A stretch of 64,000 nucleotides of DNA from Hyaloperonospora brassicae. Lineage: Eukaryota; Oomycota; Peronosporomycetes; Peronosporales; Peronosporaceae. The DNA is taken from assembly GCA_947650285.1 (NCBI GenBank), contig CANTFL010001112.1:33047-97046 (forward strand), read 5' to 3'. Under the pieces are notes generated by a model. The model was not told the DNA's origin and made no database searches. It saw only the letters and a program-made list of their open reading frames with translations. Below, piece after piece: positions 1 to 11,440 of this stretch (position 1 is the first letter of the stretch; every line of letters starts with the position of its first letter). The translations under genes and the position numbers were made by a program.

Positions 1-2407
1 GTGGGACTTTCTCTCTGCACGATGCTTACACCCCCGATATGACTTGAGGGTGACGTCACTCGGGAGGTTGTTGCTGCGACGCGAGACATAGATGAATAGT
101 ATAGGTAGTAGGGAGGACATTCTGGAAAGAGACCGCGCGTTGCCGATCCTGGATGATTCATCACAAAGCAATAAAATGCGCAGCTGAATGGACGTTGGCT
201 CCGACGTGTTCGATCGCTTGAGATGGCTGTGGTCTGGAGCTGTCGAGCGTCACTTTGCAAAGTTCGATCGCGTGGATGTGGTGGAAACATTCGGGTGTTT
301 GGCGCACGGGAGAAGTGGCAATGACGGTGCAGGCTGAGCGAATGATGATCGTCACGGGATCGGGACTGCATCAAAAGCCCATATGTGAGATGGCACCGAC
401 GCCGTGTCACGTGTTTTGAGCGACGATAAGGTGCTATGGTGTAGCTGTTGTTGCCAAAGAACGCTTGTAATGTTCGGTAAAGAGTCATCACGCACGGCTC
501 GCATGTGCATGGATTCTACCAACAACATCATGCCAAACTCACGATCCTAAGTTACACGATCATCAGAAAAAAGCTCCTGAGCAAAAACACCTTTGCTGCT
601 TATCTGATCGATTGCTTAACTCAAGTGTGTCTACATGTACCTAGTCGAATGAGTCTTTACTTTCGTATCAACAGTGTCGACGACTACCTATCCTGAAACT
701 AATTCGAAGCTCCGTCGAAGCCGAAGTCTCTTTCAGTCTGAGTCTGCGTGTAGCAACATTCTTAGGACGTTGCAAGAAAGCCAAACCTTTCACGCTCGTC
801 AAGTGTTTGGCTGCTTCTCGTTCGAGCAGAACTGACACATGAGCATCATGAATACGATCGAGTATGATGGCTCCGAGCCGTGACGTGAATGATGCAGCAG
901 GTACTTACTTTCCAGCGAGATCGAATCGTTTCGCTTCTCCCTATTCACACAAACTCCAGATGCATGAACGACGTGAGCAGCGGACACTTTTGTGTGTCGT
1001 TTGCTGGGTAGTTGTTCCCATCCATACCGTGAAGAAACCTGACATTGTACCACGAAAGCAAAAGTTCGAGCAAAGAGTTGTCGAGAAGTACGTGAGTGCT
1101 CATACAAAACCGTTTGTTGCATGTCATAACCGTAGCATCAACAAGTCGGTAGATTCGTCAAAGCTTTTCTCGCCCGTTGGATTGCTTTGGTCTTCAGTAG
1201 TTGGGCAGATACAACGAGCTGTGAGACGTGCAGCACTTTTGCACGCTTCGCAAGAGTTTCATGCAATCGGAATCGACAAGAGCACGTTACGATCATTCGC
1301 AAGCATTACGCGGCATTCTCCCAGATTCTGCCGTTCTGAGCTTGACTGTCCATTTCTGACGACTGAGTCGAGCCAAAGCTGAAATCGGGACGACTTCTGG
1401 TTGGAATTCAAGACCCATCGCGGAAGCCGTGCAGCTGATCGACATAGTTACGCCGGTCATCGAAAAGATGCCGAAGGCGTCACGACGTGGCACTGTTCCT
1501 CGTGGCGAAATAGCCATCGCAGCTCGGTTTCCAGTGCCAATGTCTACCGATGGCTGCTGGCAAAGTATGTAACTCGTGCTGGAAGCGACTTGGAAAGCGC
1601 ACAATCCTTTTGCAGTCTTTGCGTCCAAGGATCGACAAGAGCTAACGACGAGCGCGATGTCCTGGCTTGTGACTGTCCATGACGAGTATTGCACACTGTG
1701 TGTCGATCCCACTCGATATCGCATCCACAAGAGCAAGCCAGAAGCGTTGTCGACCAAGTTGACGCGTACATTGTCTGTCTGTTGGTTAGCTGAGTACAAC
1801 CGTTGGTGGCCAGTCTGATGAGCCTGGCGAGCACAAGAAGCTCTCTCGCGTCACTTTGACGAAACCGTCCGAGATGTACGAGTGGGATGTACACGAGCGT
1901 CGAGACTGCGTCAAGATATTGCCGGCACTTGCATACAAAGCTCACATCCAGGACAACATCGATAGCTCAAACTAGCAGGCGTTCGGACATGCGTTTGAGG
2001 TGCAACACGTTGGTACGGGCACTCGATATCGTCTATCTCTCACCTAGTCTAAGTGGTCGGTGCTAGTCGGCATGAGGTATACATGAGCACAGTCTCATTT
2101 GAAATTGTGAATCTCTGCAAGATATTGCAGCGTCAAGACAGCAAAGGAACCGCACGAAAACCCATCGTGCCAGTTGCTAGAGCAGTAGCAGTAATAGCAG
2201 TAGCAGTAGTAGCAGTAGCAGTAGCAGTAGTAGCAGTAGCTGTGACAGTAGTAGACCACACAGCATTCAGCTGCATCGGATCGATGAGAGTATTGCATCG
2301 CCCTGTCGCTTCGTCGAAAGCACTTGTGTTGGACTGCATTCGTTCCCGTTCCGATCTTTCTGCGGACTTTTCCGTGCAACGCACAACGTGATTCGCGTGT
2401 TGGTCCA
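1..2407. other. No recognised gene; probable relic DNA
   Basis: Open frames here are short, overlap on both strands and match no family I recognise. The stretch 1401-1818 keeps fairly long frames in two registers, which could be the remains of a coding element, but I see no motif. A trinucleotide tract lies at 2181-2241. I see no RNA gene. Confidence 0.4.
2181..2241. repeat. Trinucleotide (AGCAGT/AGTAGC) microsatellite
   Basis: An imperfect run of agcagt, agtagc and agtaat units about 61 bp long, ending about 165 bp before the start codon of the gene at 2408. It gives spurious poly-Val/Ala and poly-Tyr/Cys frames. Confidence 0.8.
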
Positions 2408-3396
2408 ATGCACAACAACGAGATCGTTGGAAACACACGAAACACGTCGTCGCCCACGTTGGTCATTTTCGAATCTGGTCTTAGCCCCAACGCGATGACG
2501 AAACCAACGGACGTGGCGATCAAAACGGGCAAAACGACGTTCAGCTCGCAGCAAGACGCCGTGTTTCGCTTCTCCGTGTTCCCCGAGAAGATTTGGATTG
2601 AACGACAGGCGACAAAACAGCAGTGGTCTGTCGTTTGGATCGATCGCGTCGTTACGCTTTGAAGGCGTTTGTATGTATGGCTCAGTTGCATGTGGGAATG
2701 GTGCCATAGGCAATGTACAGTACCGTCCGTGGACGAGTTTGCGCTAAAGGGCGCGAGCATTCCCCATGACCTCGTCATGGATTATCTCGGCGTACGACGT
2801 AGTTGTATACGTATTTGGGCTGTGCTGTTCGGTTAGCTGCAGTAGTGAAGACTAATGATGTGCTATGATAGATGAGCCTCGCGCGCTCGGAGGCGGTCCG
2901 AACCAGCGACTTCGAAGTGGACCTCTTGGGAATGGGTGGAGACCGCATGCGGCTCGATTTCGCACTGAAGTTTTCCATCGCGGGCAAAGCGTGGCAACCC
3001 GAGTACCAATTTGTGCTCGAGCCGATCGAAGTCACTGAGACGCAAATGCTGCTGGCCGTGCTACAAGAAGCCGAAGAGAATTTGGAGCAGCTTCGCGCGA
3101 TTGTTCCCGCGTGGGTTGTCGATAGCACGGACCCCTTTGTGACTCGAACCGAAAAGGCGATCCAGATGATTGCTCTGAAGGGCACGACAGCCTGGCTGTA
3201 CCTTTGCACGTTGGTGAAATGGCTGGTGGAAGACTTTGACTCGCATGTCAGGACCGCAGCAACGTGGGGCGTGCGTGCCACGCGGCAGTCGGGTACCGCT
3301 GCGGGGAAGTACTGGTCGCTGTTCACGGAAATGGCAGCCCAAGCGTTCCGAAACATGGGGCGATTCCTATCGGAGCACTGTACAGCGCACGCGTGA
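2408..3396 (+). CDS. Hypothetical protein, three exons, 274 aa
   Basis: I do not recognise a named family. Exons are 2408-2625, 2710-2791 and 2872-3396. The introns, 2626-2709 (84 nt) and 2792-2871 (80 nt), have GT-AG ends, and the second has an actaat branch-like motif. Joining at these sites keeps one reading frame (825 nt) and makes a continuous protein where the unspliced frames stop. The N-terminal part is a mixed alpha/beta-looking segment with aromatic residues (FPEKIWIERQATKQQW). The C-terminal part has a segment around FALKFSIAGKAWQPEYQFVLEP followed by a helical stretch rich in Leu and Glu. No signal peptide or membrane segment is clear. The start at 2408 is chosen because it is the first ATG of the compact frame; an upstream in-frame ATG at 2324 would add 28 unlikely residues. 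The gene converges with the SDHAF1-like gene. Confidence 0.65.
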
Positions 3397-4085
3397 GCGG
3401 GAGTCGAGTGAATGGATGTAGCTGAATCCAGTGGGCGACGCGGGCGGTTAGTGTAGTGTTGCCGCTTTGCGTGGTGATTGAGTACGGGAAAGGTCTGTAG
3501 GATGCACTCACCTCTATGTGGAAAACAAGTGGTGGTACCTCTATCGGGTCTTGTCTTTTGTTGCGTGTCGAATGCGTATCGAGTCCAATGTGGCTGGGAA
3601 GCGAACGAACGACAGACTCTTTTCTTTCTTGCAGCTGTGCTGTGAGCGTTGTCCATTGTCAGGACTATCGCATGAACACAAAGAGACTGTCGTTGATGTC
3701 GTCAACGCCGTGAGATGAGACAATGCACTGTTTCGTCGTACCAATTGTTTATCATGTGCGTGTGCGAATAGGCCGTTCGCTGGCGAATGAGGATCGAAGG
3801 CATCGGATACACTGAAGTTGTGTGATGTACCGGAAGTGACAGTGTACAGACGTTGCGCTGTTTACTTTTGGGATTCATTCAGAATGTCAACCTGGTGGTT
3901 CGATTTTGGTCCAGTCGTGACTCGGTTCATGAAACAGGTCCTCCCTCGATCCTCTTCAAAGTCGGCGAGTAATGTCCACGAGGGCATTCCACCTCGTCGT
4001 CCCTCGTCTGCGAGCAACTTGCAGCACAGTGTTTGGCACAGATTGCGACCGAATGATCGATCCCATAAACAAAATTCGATTGCCG
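3397..4085. other. Intergenic, no gene assigned
   Basis: This is the convergent space between the 2408-3396 gene and the SDHAF1-like gene. A 66-codon ATG frame at 3518-3718 (plus) and a longer minus frame at 3862-4248 are present, but neither has recognisable motifs. The latter overlaps the SDHAF1 exon in another frame. Confidence 0.5.
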
Positions 4086-4444
4086 CTACTTTGCGTGCGA
4101 CACTCGTGTAAAGTGCGCTGACTTCATTGTCTGCAGTTGCTGGACGTCGCGCTCTCCTTTGCGCAACATATGCTCGATCAGGACGAAATTCGTCCGGTCC
4201 ACTGCAGCTGCCTAGTTTAGCGTCCAATACACAACATCGAACACACATTGTGCGCTATGTCAGTACATCTACGCACACACACACACAGGACGACAGCCGA
4301 GCATTACAGACGCCGTACGTCCTCGCGAAAGCGCTCGCGCACATACTGCAGCGTGTCGACGTCCTTCCGCGTGGCTATCTGCAGTACCTTTTTGTACAGC
4401 GATAGCACTCGAAGCTGTAGTCCGGAGTGCACCTTTGTCCTCAT
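4086..4444 (-). CDS. SDHAF1: Succinate dehydrogenase assembly factor 1-like LYR protein
   Basis: A small LYR-family protein of 83 aa, made from two exons: 4319-4444 and 4086-4211. The intron 4212-4318 (107 nt) has GT-AG ends in phase 0 and contains a (CA)n run. Exon 1 carries the LYR-type helix VLSLYKKVLQIA. Exon 2 carries IEHMLRKGERDVQQL, which matches the conserved second half of SDHAF1 (I-E-x-L/M-L-R-x-G-x-R). SDHAF1 proteins act in the mitochondrial matrix, where they help deliver Fe-S clusters to the SdhB subunit of complex II. The length fits the family (about 80-115 aa). The tyrosine of the LYR motif is present, with Lys in place of Arg. Other LYR proteins are possible, but the exon 2 motif favours SDHAF1. 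Confidence 0.8.
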
Positions 4445-6132
4445 TCTATGGATCGCCGCGCAACTTCTAACAGACTCTGCGAGGGAACTTCACGCTGGCG
4501 TCAACTTATGAGAGAGCAGAGAAAGACAAGTAAATGTTGCACGAAGGACCAGCGCCTCGTTTGCCCGTCAGTTCCCGGGCAACTGACGTGCCTCTCGACA
4601 TGAGACGTGGTAGTGCGTTTCTGCCAATCGCGTCGCTTCAGAGGCACTGCTTTTTATATACTGCTCAATTGAGGTCCACGCCGCGAGAGAATGCAAATGG
4701 TGCTGTCGTAAAGTGATGGCCGCTGCAGCGATAGGTGTAGCGCGATCGGCCAGCACTGTCGATCGACTTTGTTGCCATCTGATTAGAGGAAGTCCTCGCT
4801 GGTGATGGCGTCACGACGACATTTTGTTGAGTCATAGAACACATGGGGTGTCGAAGTGCAGGCGTTTCAGCACAGGCAATGACTTATTTGGCACGCAAAC
4901 AAGTTGTAAAGGCCGCTCAGCAAGTGCTGCAGCAGACCATATCATGGATCTACCAAAAGCGACGTGCAGCACGTTCTCGCAGGATACACCGTCTCGAGTC
5001 GCTTGATTAGTGTCGCGTCGTGTCGCTCGATCGATTCTATGCGTCTGCAAGAGAACAACAACGAACCGATCGACATTGGACCAAATGAGCGCTGCAAAGC
5101 ACGAACTACGCTACACCGTCCAAGTACCCATTCGACTCGTACATCGGGTAAGGAGACCGTCGTGTACCCAGCAACAGAGCAGCTGTCAAGTACACGGACA
5201 TCGTGCATTGTAGTGTGTTACGTTTCTTGCAGCGAGAGGGCGTGGAAAAGCACATGAGAAGGTCAAAAGCCCTCCTGCTACGCGATGGCTTACGCATACT
5301 TTAAATTGCAGATAGCTGGTTGATAGTATGCTGCTTTCGGATGGCTGTTATCATGTATGCTTACAATGTGGCTCTGGCTTCCGTGCGGTACTGTGCTCCA
5401 CCACAGTACGTACAGCAACTCGAAAGCGAGCTACCCGAATGCAATACACAGCCTCCCGCAGCCTTCTTGGTCGACTCAAAAGTGTGCGCAAAAGTGGGCA
5501 AAGACGTTCGGTCCACGTCCCACAATTCGATGCAGTCATTTGTTCGCCTGACATTCACAAGTGTGCAGCAAAGCACGTCTCTGGTGCGAGCCAGCCACTG
5601 CGACTACTGAAAGACGTATTGATGTCCAATGAGGCAATGCACGCCATCACCAACATGCCCTCGAAAAGAGGACCCGAAGGAACAACACAGCAAGCGATCC
5701 TATCGCTACGTGATGCTCTTATCACGCAACAGCATTCACGGCAACAAGAGCCACCACTTCGAGGGCAGCAAGTAGCTCAGTACAGGTCACGGCCTACTTG
5801 ACGCGCACGCATTGGCCCAATTCACGGATCGAGGAGCATCCGCACCCGCGGCCACCCCCGCGCAGCGCAACAAAAAAGCACATTTTTTTCGACTGCTTTG
5901 ACCACGACGGCCAGAAACAAACGAGAACAAGACGAACAAGAAAAAGACGTTGAAAAAAAGTGCGAGGGGTTTGTTTGATTGCCAGCCCGAACGACACTTT
6001 TTTTATTTGCTGCTACAGTCGGACGAAATGGGGCGACAGATGAATCAGGGCGGGCGAAAGGAATGGATGGGGTGGGGTGGGGTGGGGCCTACAGACGACG
6101 AGACCCGACGCGATCGGGCTGACCACGCGGCC
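4445..6132. other. No recognised gene
   Basis: Short overlapping frames only. A perfect 8-bp-stem inverted repeat around a cccgggc centre lies at about 4566-4588. The frame at 5328-5801 (plus) is the longest, but shares its length with frames on the other strand and shows no motif. From 5830 to 6020 the DNA is A-rich on the plus strand (poly-A runs) and would be the 3' flank of the secreted-protein gene. Confidence 0.4.
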
Positions 6133-6513
6133 CTACGCCTCCCGCAGGCGGCGCGCCGGTCTTTGACTCACGAGGCTGTTCCACCAGTGCGCGAGTCTCT
6201 GCTTGACGCCGTTTTTGTAGTACTTGGAGACGACGACCGTGCCGTCGGCATTGTACTTTGGCTCGGACTGCACTTCCTCGTCGTCGTCCCGTCGCCGTCC
6301 TCGTGTTTCGCGGCGGGCGACGCCTTCAATCGGTCGCCAGTGGCTGCAGTCGCTCCAGTCGGCGTCTCGCCGTGAACGCCGTTGTGGCCGTCGATTGCAC
6401 CACGCAGCAGCAGTGGCACTTGTCGAGAGGCCGCTGCTGTTCGACGCGGCGATGCCACTCGTTGTCGCGACGAGCACCAGAGCGAGCACTTGGACCATGT
6501 TGAACCACTGCAT
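6133..6513 (-). CDS. Small secreted protein, candidate effector
   Basis: A 126-aa single-exon frame starting at the ATG 6511-6513. The first 23 or so residues form a good signal peptide: a short polar start, then the hydrophobic core VQVLALVLVATTSGIA and small residues at the expected cleavage site. The mature part is very basic. It has a stretch RRETRGRRRDDDEEV at about residues 68-82 that resembles the acidic dEER segment of oomycete host-targeted proteins, but no canonical RxLR motif is present. The C-terminus is short and Trp/Arg rich. A 63-bp (CT)n tract on the coding strand lies about 14 bp upstream of the ATG, a position typical of a 5' UTR or core promoter repeat. What I see is secretion; the effector role is inference. 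Confidence 0.55.
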   Translation of the reverse strand: MQWFNMVQVLALVLVATTSGIAASNSSGLSTSATAAAWCNRRPQRRSRRDADWSDCSHWRPIEGVARRETRGRRRDDDEEVQSEPKYNADGTVVVSKYYKNGVKQRLAHWWNSLVSQRPARRLREA

Positions 6514-6522
6514 TGTCGTGAC

Positions 6523-6526
<4 letters not shown>

Positions 6527-6589
<63 letters not shown>
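6527..6589. repeat. (AG)n microsatellite
   Basis: A perfect 63-bp AG/CT run directly upstream of the secreted-protein start codon, so CT-rich on that gene's coding strand. Confidence 0.95.
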
Positions 6590-6590
<1 letters not shown>

Positions 6591-9500
6591 GGGTCGTCGT
6601 CGTAGGTGGGTGTAGTGGTGCGCTGGACGAGGCAAAATGGAAACTGACTGAGGGAGGGGACGACTACGTGGCGCTTCTTGTCGCACAGGACGAACGGACG
6701 GACGGACGGACGGACGGACAGTTTATGTCGGTGAGTTGTTTAGTTAGTTGCAGTTGCAGTTTGTTGGGGTGGAGGGCGGCCGCTCACCAAAAAAAAAAAC
6801 CCCCCCCGCGCTCCGTGTCAGTGGTGTACCCGACGCCAGTCACCGGTCGCACTGTACTGCAACTTCCTCCTGCAGTAGTAGCAGTCGACGCCAAGCAGCA
6901 CTTTCGTCGTTGATGGTCGCGTGATGACGCGCACGACTTTTACGCCCGCGAGGCACAACGCAACGCACTCCCGACCTCTCTCGTTTTCTTTTTTCTTTTC
7001 TTTTTTCTTTTTCTTTCCGTCTTTGCATCTCCGCGTGGGCCGCTAAACTCACTCAGGTCGTTGAAACACAGCACATGGCCACAGAGCCGGAGGCGGGTTG
7101 AACCATAGCAGAGAGAGAGCGAGCGAGCGAGCGAGCAATGACATATGTATCGACTGCGCGCGAATGCATTCTGTCCGTGTGATTTCGGATCGGGGAACAC
7201 TGCGACCGGTGCAGTTGAAGTCGTGTTGTTTTCGGATTAAACGGCGCTACAACTACTGACTGCATTGGATCGCGCAACGCGACAACAGTGTGCGCCTGAC
7301 GCCTCGGGCGTCTGCGCACCAGCTGGTTGGAGGCGTCGTGACAGGGCACGGACGCGCCGCTATCCTGTATATACCGCGCAAGGAAGCCGCGGGACCAGGA
7401 GGTGGCCGGTTTTCGCGCGCGCGGAAGGCGCAAGGGCAACAAATTCAGCGGTGGATTTATGCGCTTACTTCAACACACTGGATTTCGCTTTGCACGCGTG
7501 CACGATAGACACACACACACACACACATGTACTGCACATCTATCTCGCTGCCCTTGCGTGTGTCCCGGCTCCAAACGTCCCAAAAAGAGGTCGGATCGCG
7601 CGGCTCGGCCCGTCTTCAACCGGGCCAGTCACCGAAAAAAGAACCAAACCACTCGAGCAAAGCAGTTGTTGAACTTGACGGACGTCAAGTTCAACCAGAC
7701 GCGCGATCGGCGAGGAGGAGATCTGCTGCTGCTACTTCTGCGCCGGCCGTGAGATATGACGCGGGACGCGGGGAGTGGGCGCTCGGGAATGAGTGATCCG
7801 CAGCGCCGTCGAACAATCGATCAATTGATCGACCGATCGATCGATCGATCTGTGGGTCATAACGTGTAACCCCTTTCTTCAAGCAGAGCAGTTACTCGAA
7901 ATGAACTCGAAAAGTCTCTGAACGACTGGACGGCAGCCGTCGCAGCTGCCGCCTGCGACTATGTAACCCGCCGACGTGGCAAGTCGAACGTGGGCAACAG
8001 TGCACGTGGTAGTGACGGACTGGTCGTCGCTATCGACCTCTCGATCGCTCGTGTCCCTTCGATGCGTCGACAGGTCGGGTGCAGCTCTATAGACAGAGCC
8101 AAACGAGTAGCTACTGTCGCATGGAATCCAGCGATCTCTCGAGCTGATTTCACTCACTGGTGCCAACTGCACGTTGCGGACGACGGACGCGTCGTAGCAC
8201 GACAAGAGAGCAACGCGTTGCACTGCTGGGCATGTGCTCTACGGCTGTGGTGCTTTGGCTCGAGGTAGTTGGAGCGCCATCGCCAGTGGACTGGACAACA
8301 GACCCCTGCAACCGACACATGTCGTCGCACTTTTCGAGCAGCTTTTTCGTTTCTGTCAGTAGCTTTCTCGTAGCAGTTCGACGCACTGCTGCGAACACAC
8401 ACACACACACACACACCGCAGCGGTAGTTGACGACTCGATAGCGATAACTGCAGTATGTCGATCGAAAGCGTACGCTGGGAAGGCGATTGCTGTTGACCT
8501 TCAAGGAAACGCGTAGGCAGTAGACAGTCTCGCGATATCCTCATCGAGTCGGAGCTCTACCGCTCCCGTCTCGACGCTTTTGCTACCACAGACCTTATCG
8601 TGACCCGACTGGAAGCAGTGGCTGTTAACGCTGCGCGACCTGATCCGCCAAAGCTCTGCACGAGCAAATCTCCAGCTTTCCCAATGCTGCGACTTTGCTA
8701 CTGCTCTCGTGCGACTGCGTGTGGGTCGTCTTCTAGACGCAGCGTAAGGACATTGGCCATCATCACGACTGCTTTCCCAGAACGCGTTCCTTACGGAAGG
8801 CTTCGACCACTTGCCCCGTTACAGGTCATTGGGTTTACTCACTGAAGCCCCACGTACTACTCCTACTAGATCGACATTGCAGCATTTCCTCGCTCATGGG
8901 CACCATCTCTCGATACTCTGATCGACCAACGAGCAGCGGTGGCGAACCTCTGGCCGTCTGTACTCGACGACGTTGACGTTGCTCTCGCTGGACTTCTAAG
9001 TAGGTGGGTGCTCAGCTAAGCCGTAGAGCATCGGAACACGACCTCGAGAGCAGATAGAGCTGGAGAGGGCGACTTGGACCTACAGTATCAGATCTTTGTA
9101 GGGTTTCTAGGTTTAGAAAAGGGCTGTTTCGAAAAGGGCTGTTTAGGAATGGTCTATCCTTTGCAAAGGCCTGTTACTTCAACGTAGTGAGAGTAACATG
9201 GTAGAAGACTGACCGACTGCTGTCAACCTACTTGCACTGAATGACAGAGACGAGTGCACGTTCGTTCGTTCTCATTGTTGACTTGTGTGTTGAAGCAGAG
9301 CATATATAGCTGCGCTACATTAGCGGTCACCGCCATAGAGCCATAGCAATTGACCTTATCATGGAAGTGGACCAATACGTGCATTCGACTCGCAGTACTG
9401 CTATGCAGGAGCAATGACGAGCGCTGGTCACGCAGAAGAAAAGCGTCGATCGAAACTAATGGGAAACGCGCCATGGCATTACTTGTCCTGCAACGAAATC

Positions 9501-10533
9501 CACACGGAGCTCGAGGCCGGCAGCTTGAAGCTACCAGATGTAAATGGCTTCCAGTCATGCAGTATTGACACAGAAGTGTGCGTGCTTTGCCTCACTGACT
9601 TCTCTTGCCCAGCGATCGATCGATCAAGCCGTGTTCCTCGTCTACATACTGACGTCATGCACACAAATATGGCAATGCCAAAGCACTTGTCCAACGTGAC
9701 ACGCGACTGCAGCTCGGCCACTTTCTCGCCAAGTCCCAACGCTGGACTTTAGACTCACTTTGGCAATGGCAATTCGATGATCGACCAGGTTTCCTAGAGC
9801 ACTGCCAGAGGTTGCAGCGTCCGTACGTTGATGCAATGCAACTGCGGTTTTAAACAGCACTACCGACGCGACCTTCGAGTGCACGTACTGACTTCGTGGG
9901 AACAAACTGCTCGTGACCGGAAGACCTGCTTTCTATCGACCACGTTGAAGTCACGCGTCGGCTCACAAGGGACGAGCGAACAACCAGACGTTGAGTATGC
10001 AGTACAGTCGACTCGAGCTCCAGCCTACAGCTCGATTTAGAGCAAGAAAATGAGGTCAACAAAGACGGATTGTGGGCTGCTCGGGGACGCGAAGGACAGC
10101 CACTCGCGCGCGGCCACACAGTCAGCGCGAGTTGATTTACAACAACGGAGGAATACGCTCTACAAGTGGATGATGGGCCACATGTTGTCAAGGCCCATTC
10201 GGCACACTATGTACCAGAGCGTTGCAAACGGATGTACGACGTGCTATTACTGCTCCGCACAGTATCGGTGCGATTACGGTGTTCATTAATAGTACTTGTG
10301 CATTGCTGTCACTTGCTTTCTATAAATTCATGCTGTGCGTTGGTAATGTATGCGTATTTTACAGTGCCAAAAAAGAGCTCTGCAACCGCTATCTTGTGCT
10401 TTGCTCGAGGTTGTCCCGCGACGAGGAAAACGTGCTTTTTAGCGCATCGATTCCATCGAGATAAAACACCATCCGTCGCGTCCGTTTCGTGGGCTTTAAT
10501 TGAAACACACACACACGCACACACGACCTCATC
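6590..10533. other. Long stretch without a recognised gene; simple repeats and relics
   Basis: It holds several simple repeats: (GGAC)n near 6690-6719, an A10-C8 run at about 6788-6807, (GAGC)n near 7118-7136, (CA)n at 7507-7526, (GATC)n at about 7827-7851 and (AC)n at 8395-8417. A basic frame at 7560-7752 (plus, containing KRPKKRSDRAARPVFNR) might be an exon but lacks an ATG start. At 9171 a tgttac...gtaaca palindrome resembles LTR ends of oomycete Gypsy elements, but I found no second copy and no pol motif. The rest looks like decayed repeat DNA. Confidence 0.35.
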
Positions 10534-10755
10534 ATGTCGTCGACCGACGTTGTGCTCAAGAACCCGCCATGCTTCCGCTCAGGGCTCATGTGGGGCATCG
10601 CCATGGGCGTCGCCATCGGAGCGCACCGGTTTCGCATCACGAAAAGTGCGCGTAAAGCTTGTGACGGGGCCGTCTTTGCGTTCGGACTCGTCGGAAGCGG
10701 GAGCTGGTGCGGAAAAAAAATACATTTCTTAAAATGCTTGTTGAAACGCTTTTAG
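10534..10755 (+). CDS. COX20: Cytochrome c oxidase assembly factor COX20-like
   Basis: A 73-aa single-exon protein. The order of features fits Cox20/FAM36A: a short N-terminus ending in PPCFRSGLMWG, a first glycine-rich membrane segment (GIAMGVAIGA), a basic loop HRFRITKSARKACD, then a second membrane segment (AVFAFGLVGSGSW). Cox20 is an inner mitochondrial membrane chaperone that stabilises newly made Cox2. The start ATG follows a (CA)n-rich leader. After GSW the codons run into an A8 tract, and the protein ends in a Lys/Phe-rich tail; other Cox20 proteins usually continue with a polar helix. A length error in the A run, or a real short C-terminus, are both possible. The gene converges with the Rab gene. 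Confidence 0.75.
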   Translation: MSSTDVVLKNPPCFRSGLMWGIAMGVAIGAHRFRITKSARKACDGAVFAFGLVGSGSWCGKKIHFLKCLLKRF

Positions 10756-11440
10756 TCGACGTACCAGCCTGGTGTCCTAAACTCCCGTGTCGTTATGGTA
10801 TTCCTATATGAAGGTTATTGTGCACGGCTTCGTACCGCGCACGGGCGCAACAGACGCGCGCGTTTATGGAGGCAATGAACGATCCGAACCGTAAAGTAGA
10901 GGCACAAGAGTTCTTGCGCTCACGTGTTCACGCTGCGCCATCCGACGACGAGGAGCAGCAGCAGTAGACCGATCGATCGACACGGATTTTGTCGTCTGTA
11001 TAAACAAACTATCGTCGTTTAAACAGATTCGGTTCATGTCGAATATTCTGTCAGCCATCCCGATAAATATAGGCTCATGCTCGCGCGCTCGCTTCTCGTC
11101 CCTCCTCCGCTCGGCTCGCAACGAAAAGCAGACTGTGTGTCTGTTGCTCAATACGCCGATATCCCAAGTCTTTTTTGCAGTCATTTGCCCGAATTGAGGA
11201 TACCGCGGCACATCTTCGTGTGTCGCTGTGTCCGTCCGTGCCCCACCCACGTCTTCTGATAGCGAGCGGCGACAAAGCAGCTGCTGCCTGGGATTGTCCA
11301 CTGTGAACCGCGTCGAGCGAGACGGCGAGTCGGCATGCTTGTATACAACCTCTGTTGTGGTGCTCGGAAAGAGTCGTCTGTAGTCGTGAAAGCGCGTTGC
11401 CCTCAAATGTCGCCTTGCAGCAAACCCCACCAGCTCTCGT
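10756..11440. other. Convergent intergenic DNA, no gene assigned
   Basis: The 3' flanks of the COX20-like and Rab genes. A minus-strand frame continues from 11430 to 10864, in a different frame from the final Rab exon, and has no motif. It is most simply read as 3' UTR and flanking DNA. Confidence 0.45.

Noticed and set aside
7402..7752. Basic 116-codon frame
   Set aside because: Opens with GTG, not ATG, runs through a (CA)n repeat and shows no recognisable family; left as a possible exon only.
9171..9200. tgttac...gtaaca palindrome resembling a Gypsy LTR end
   Set aside because: No second LTR, TSD or pol domain found in the window.
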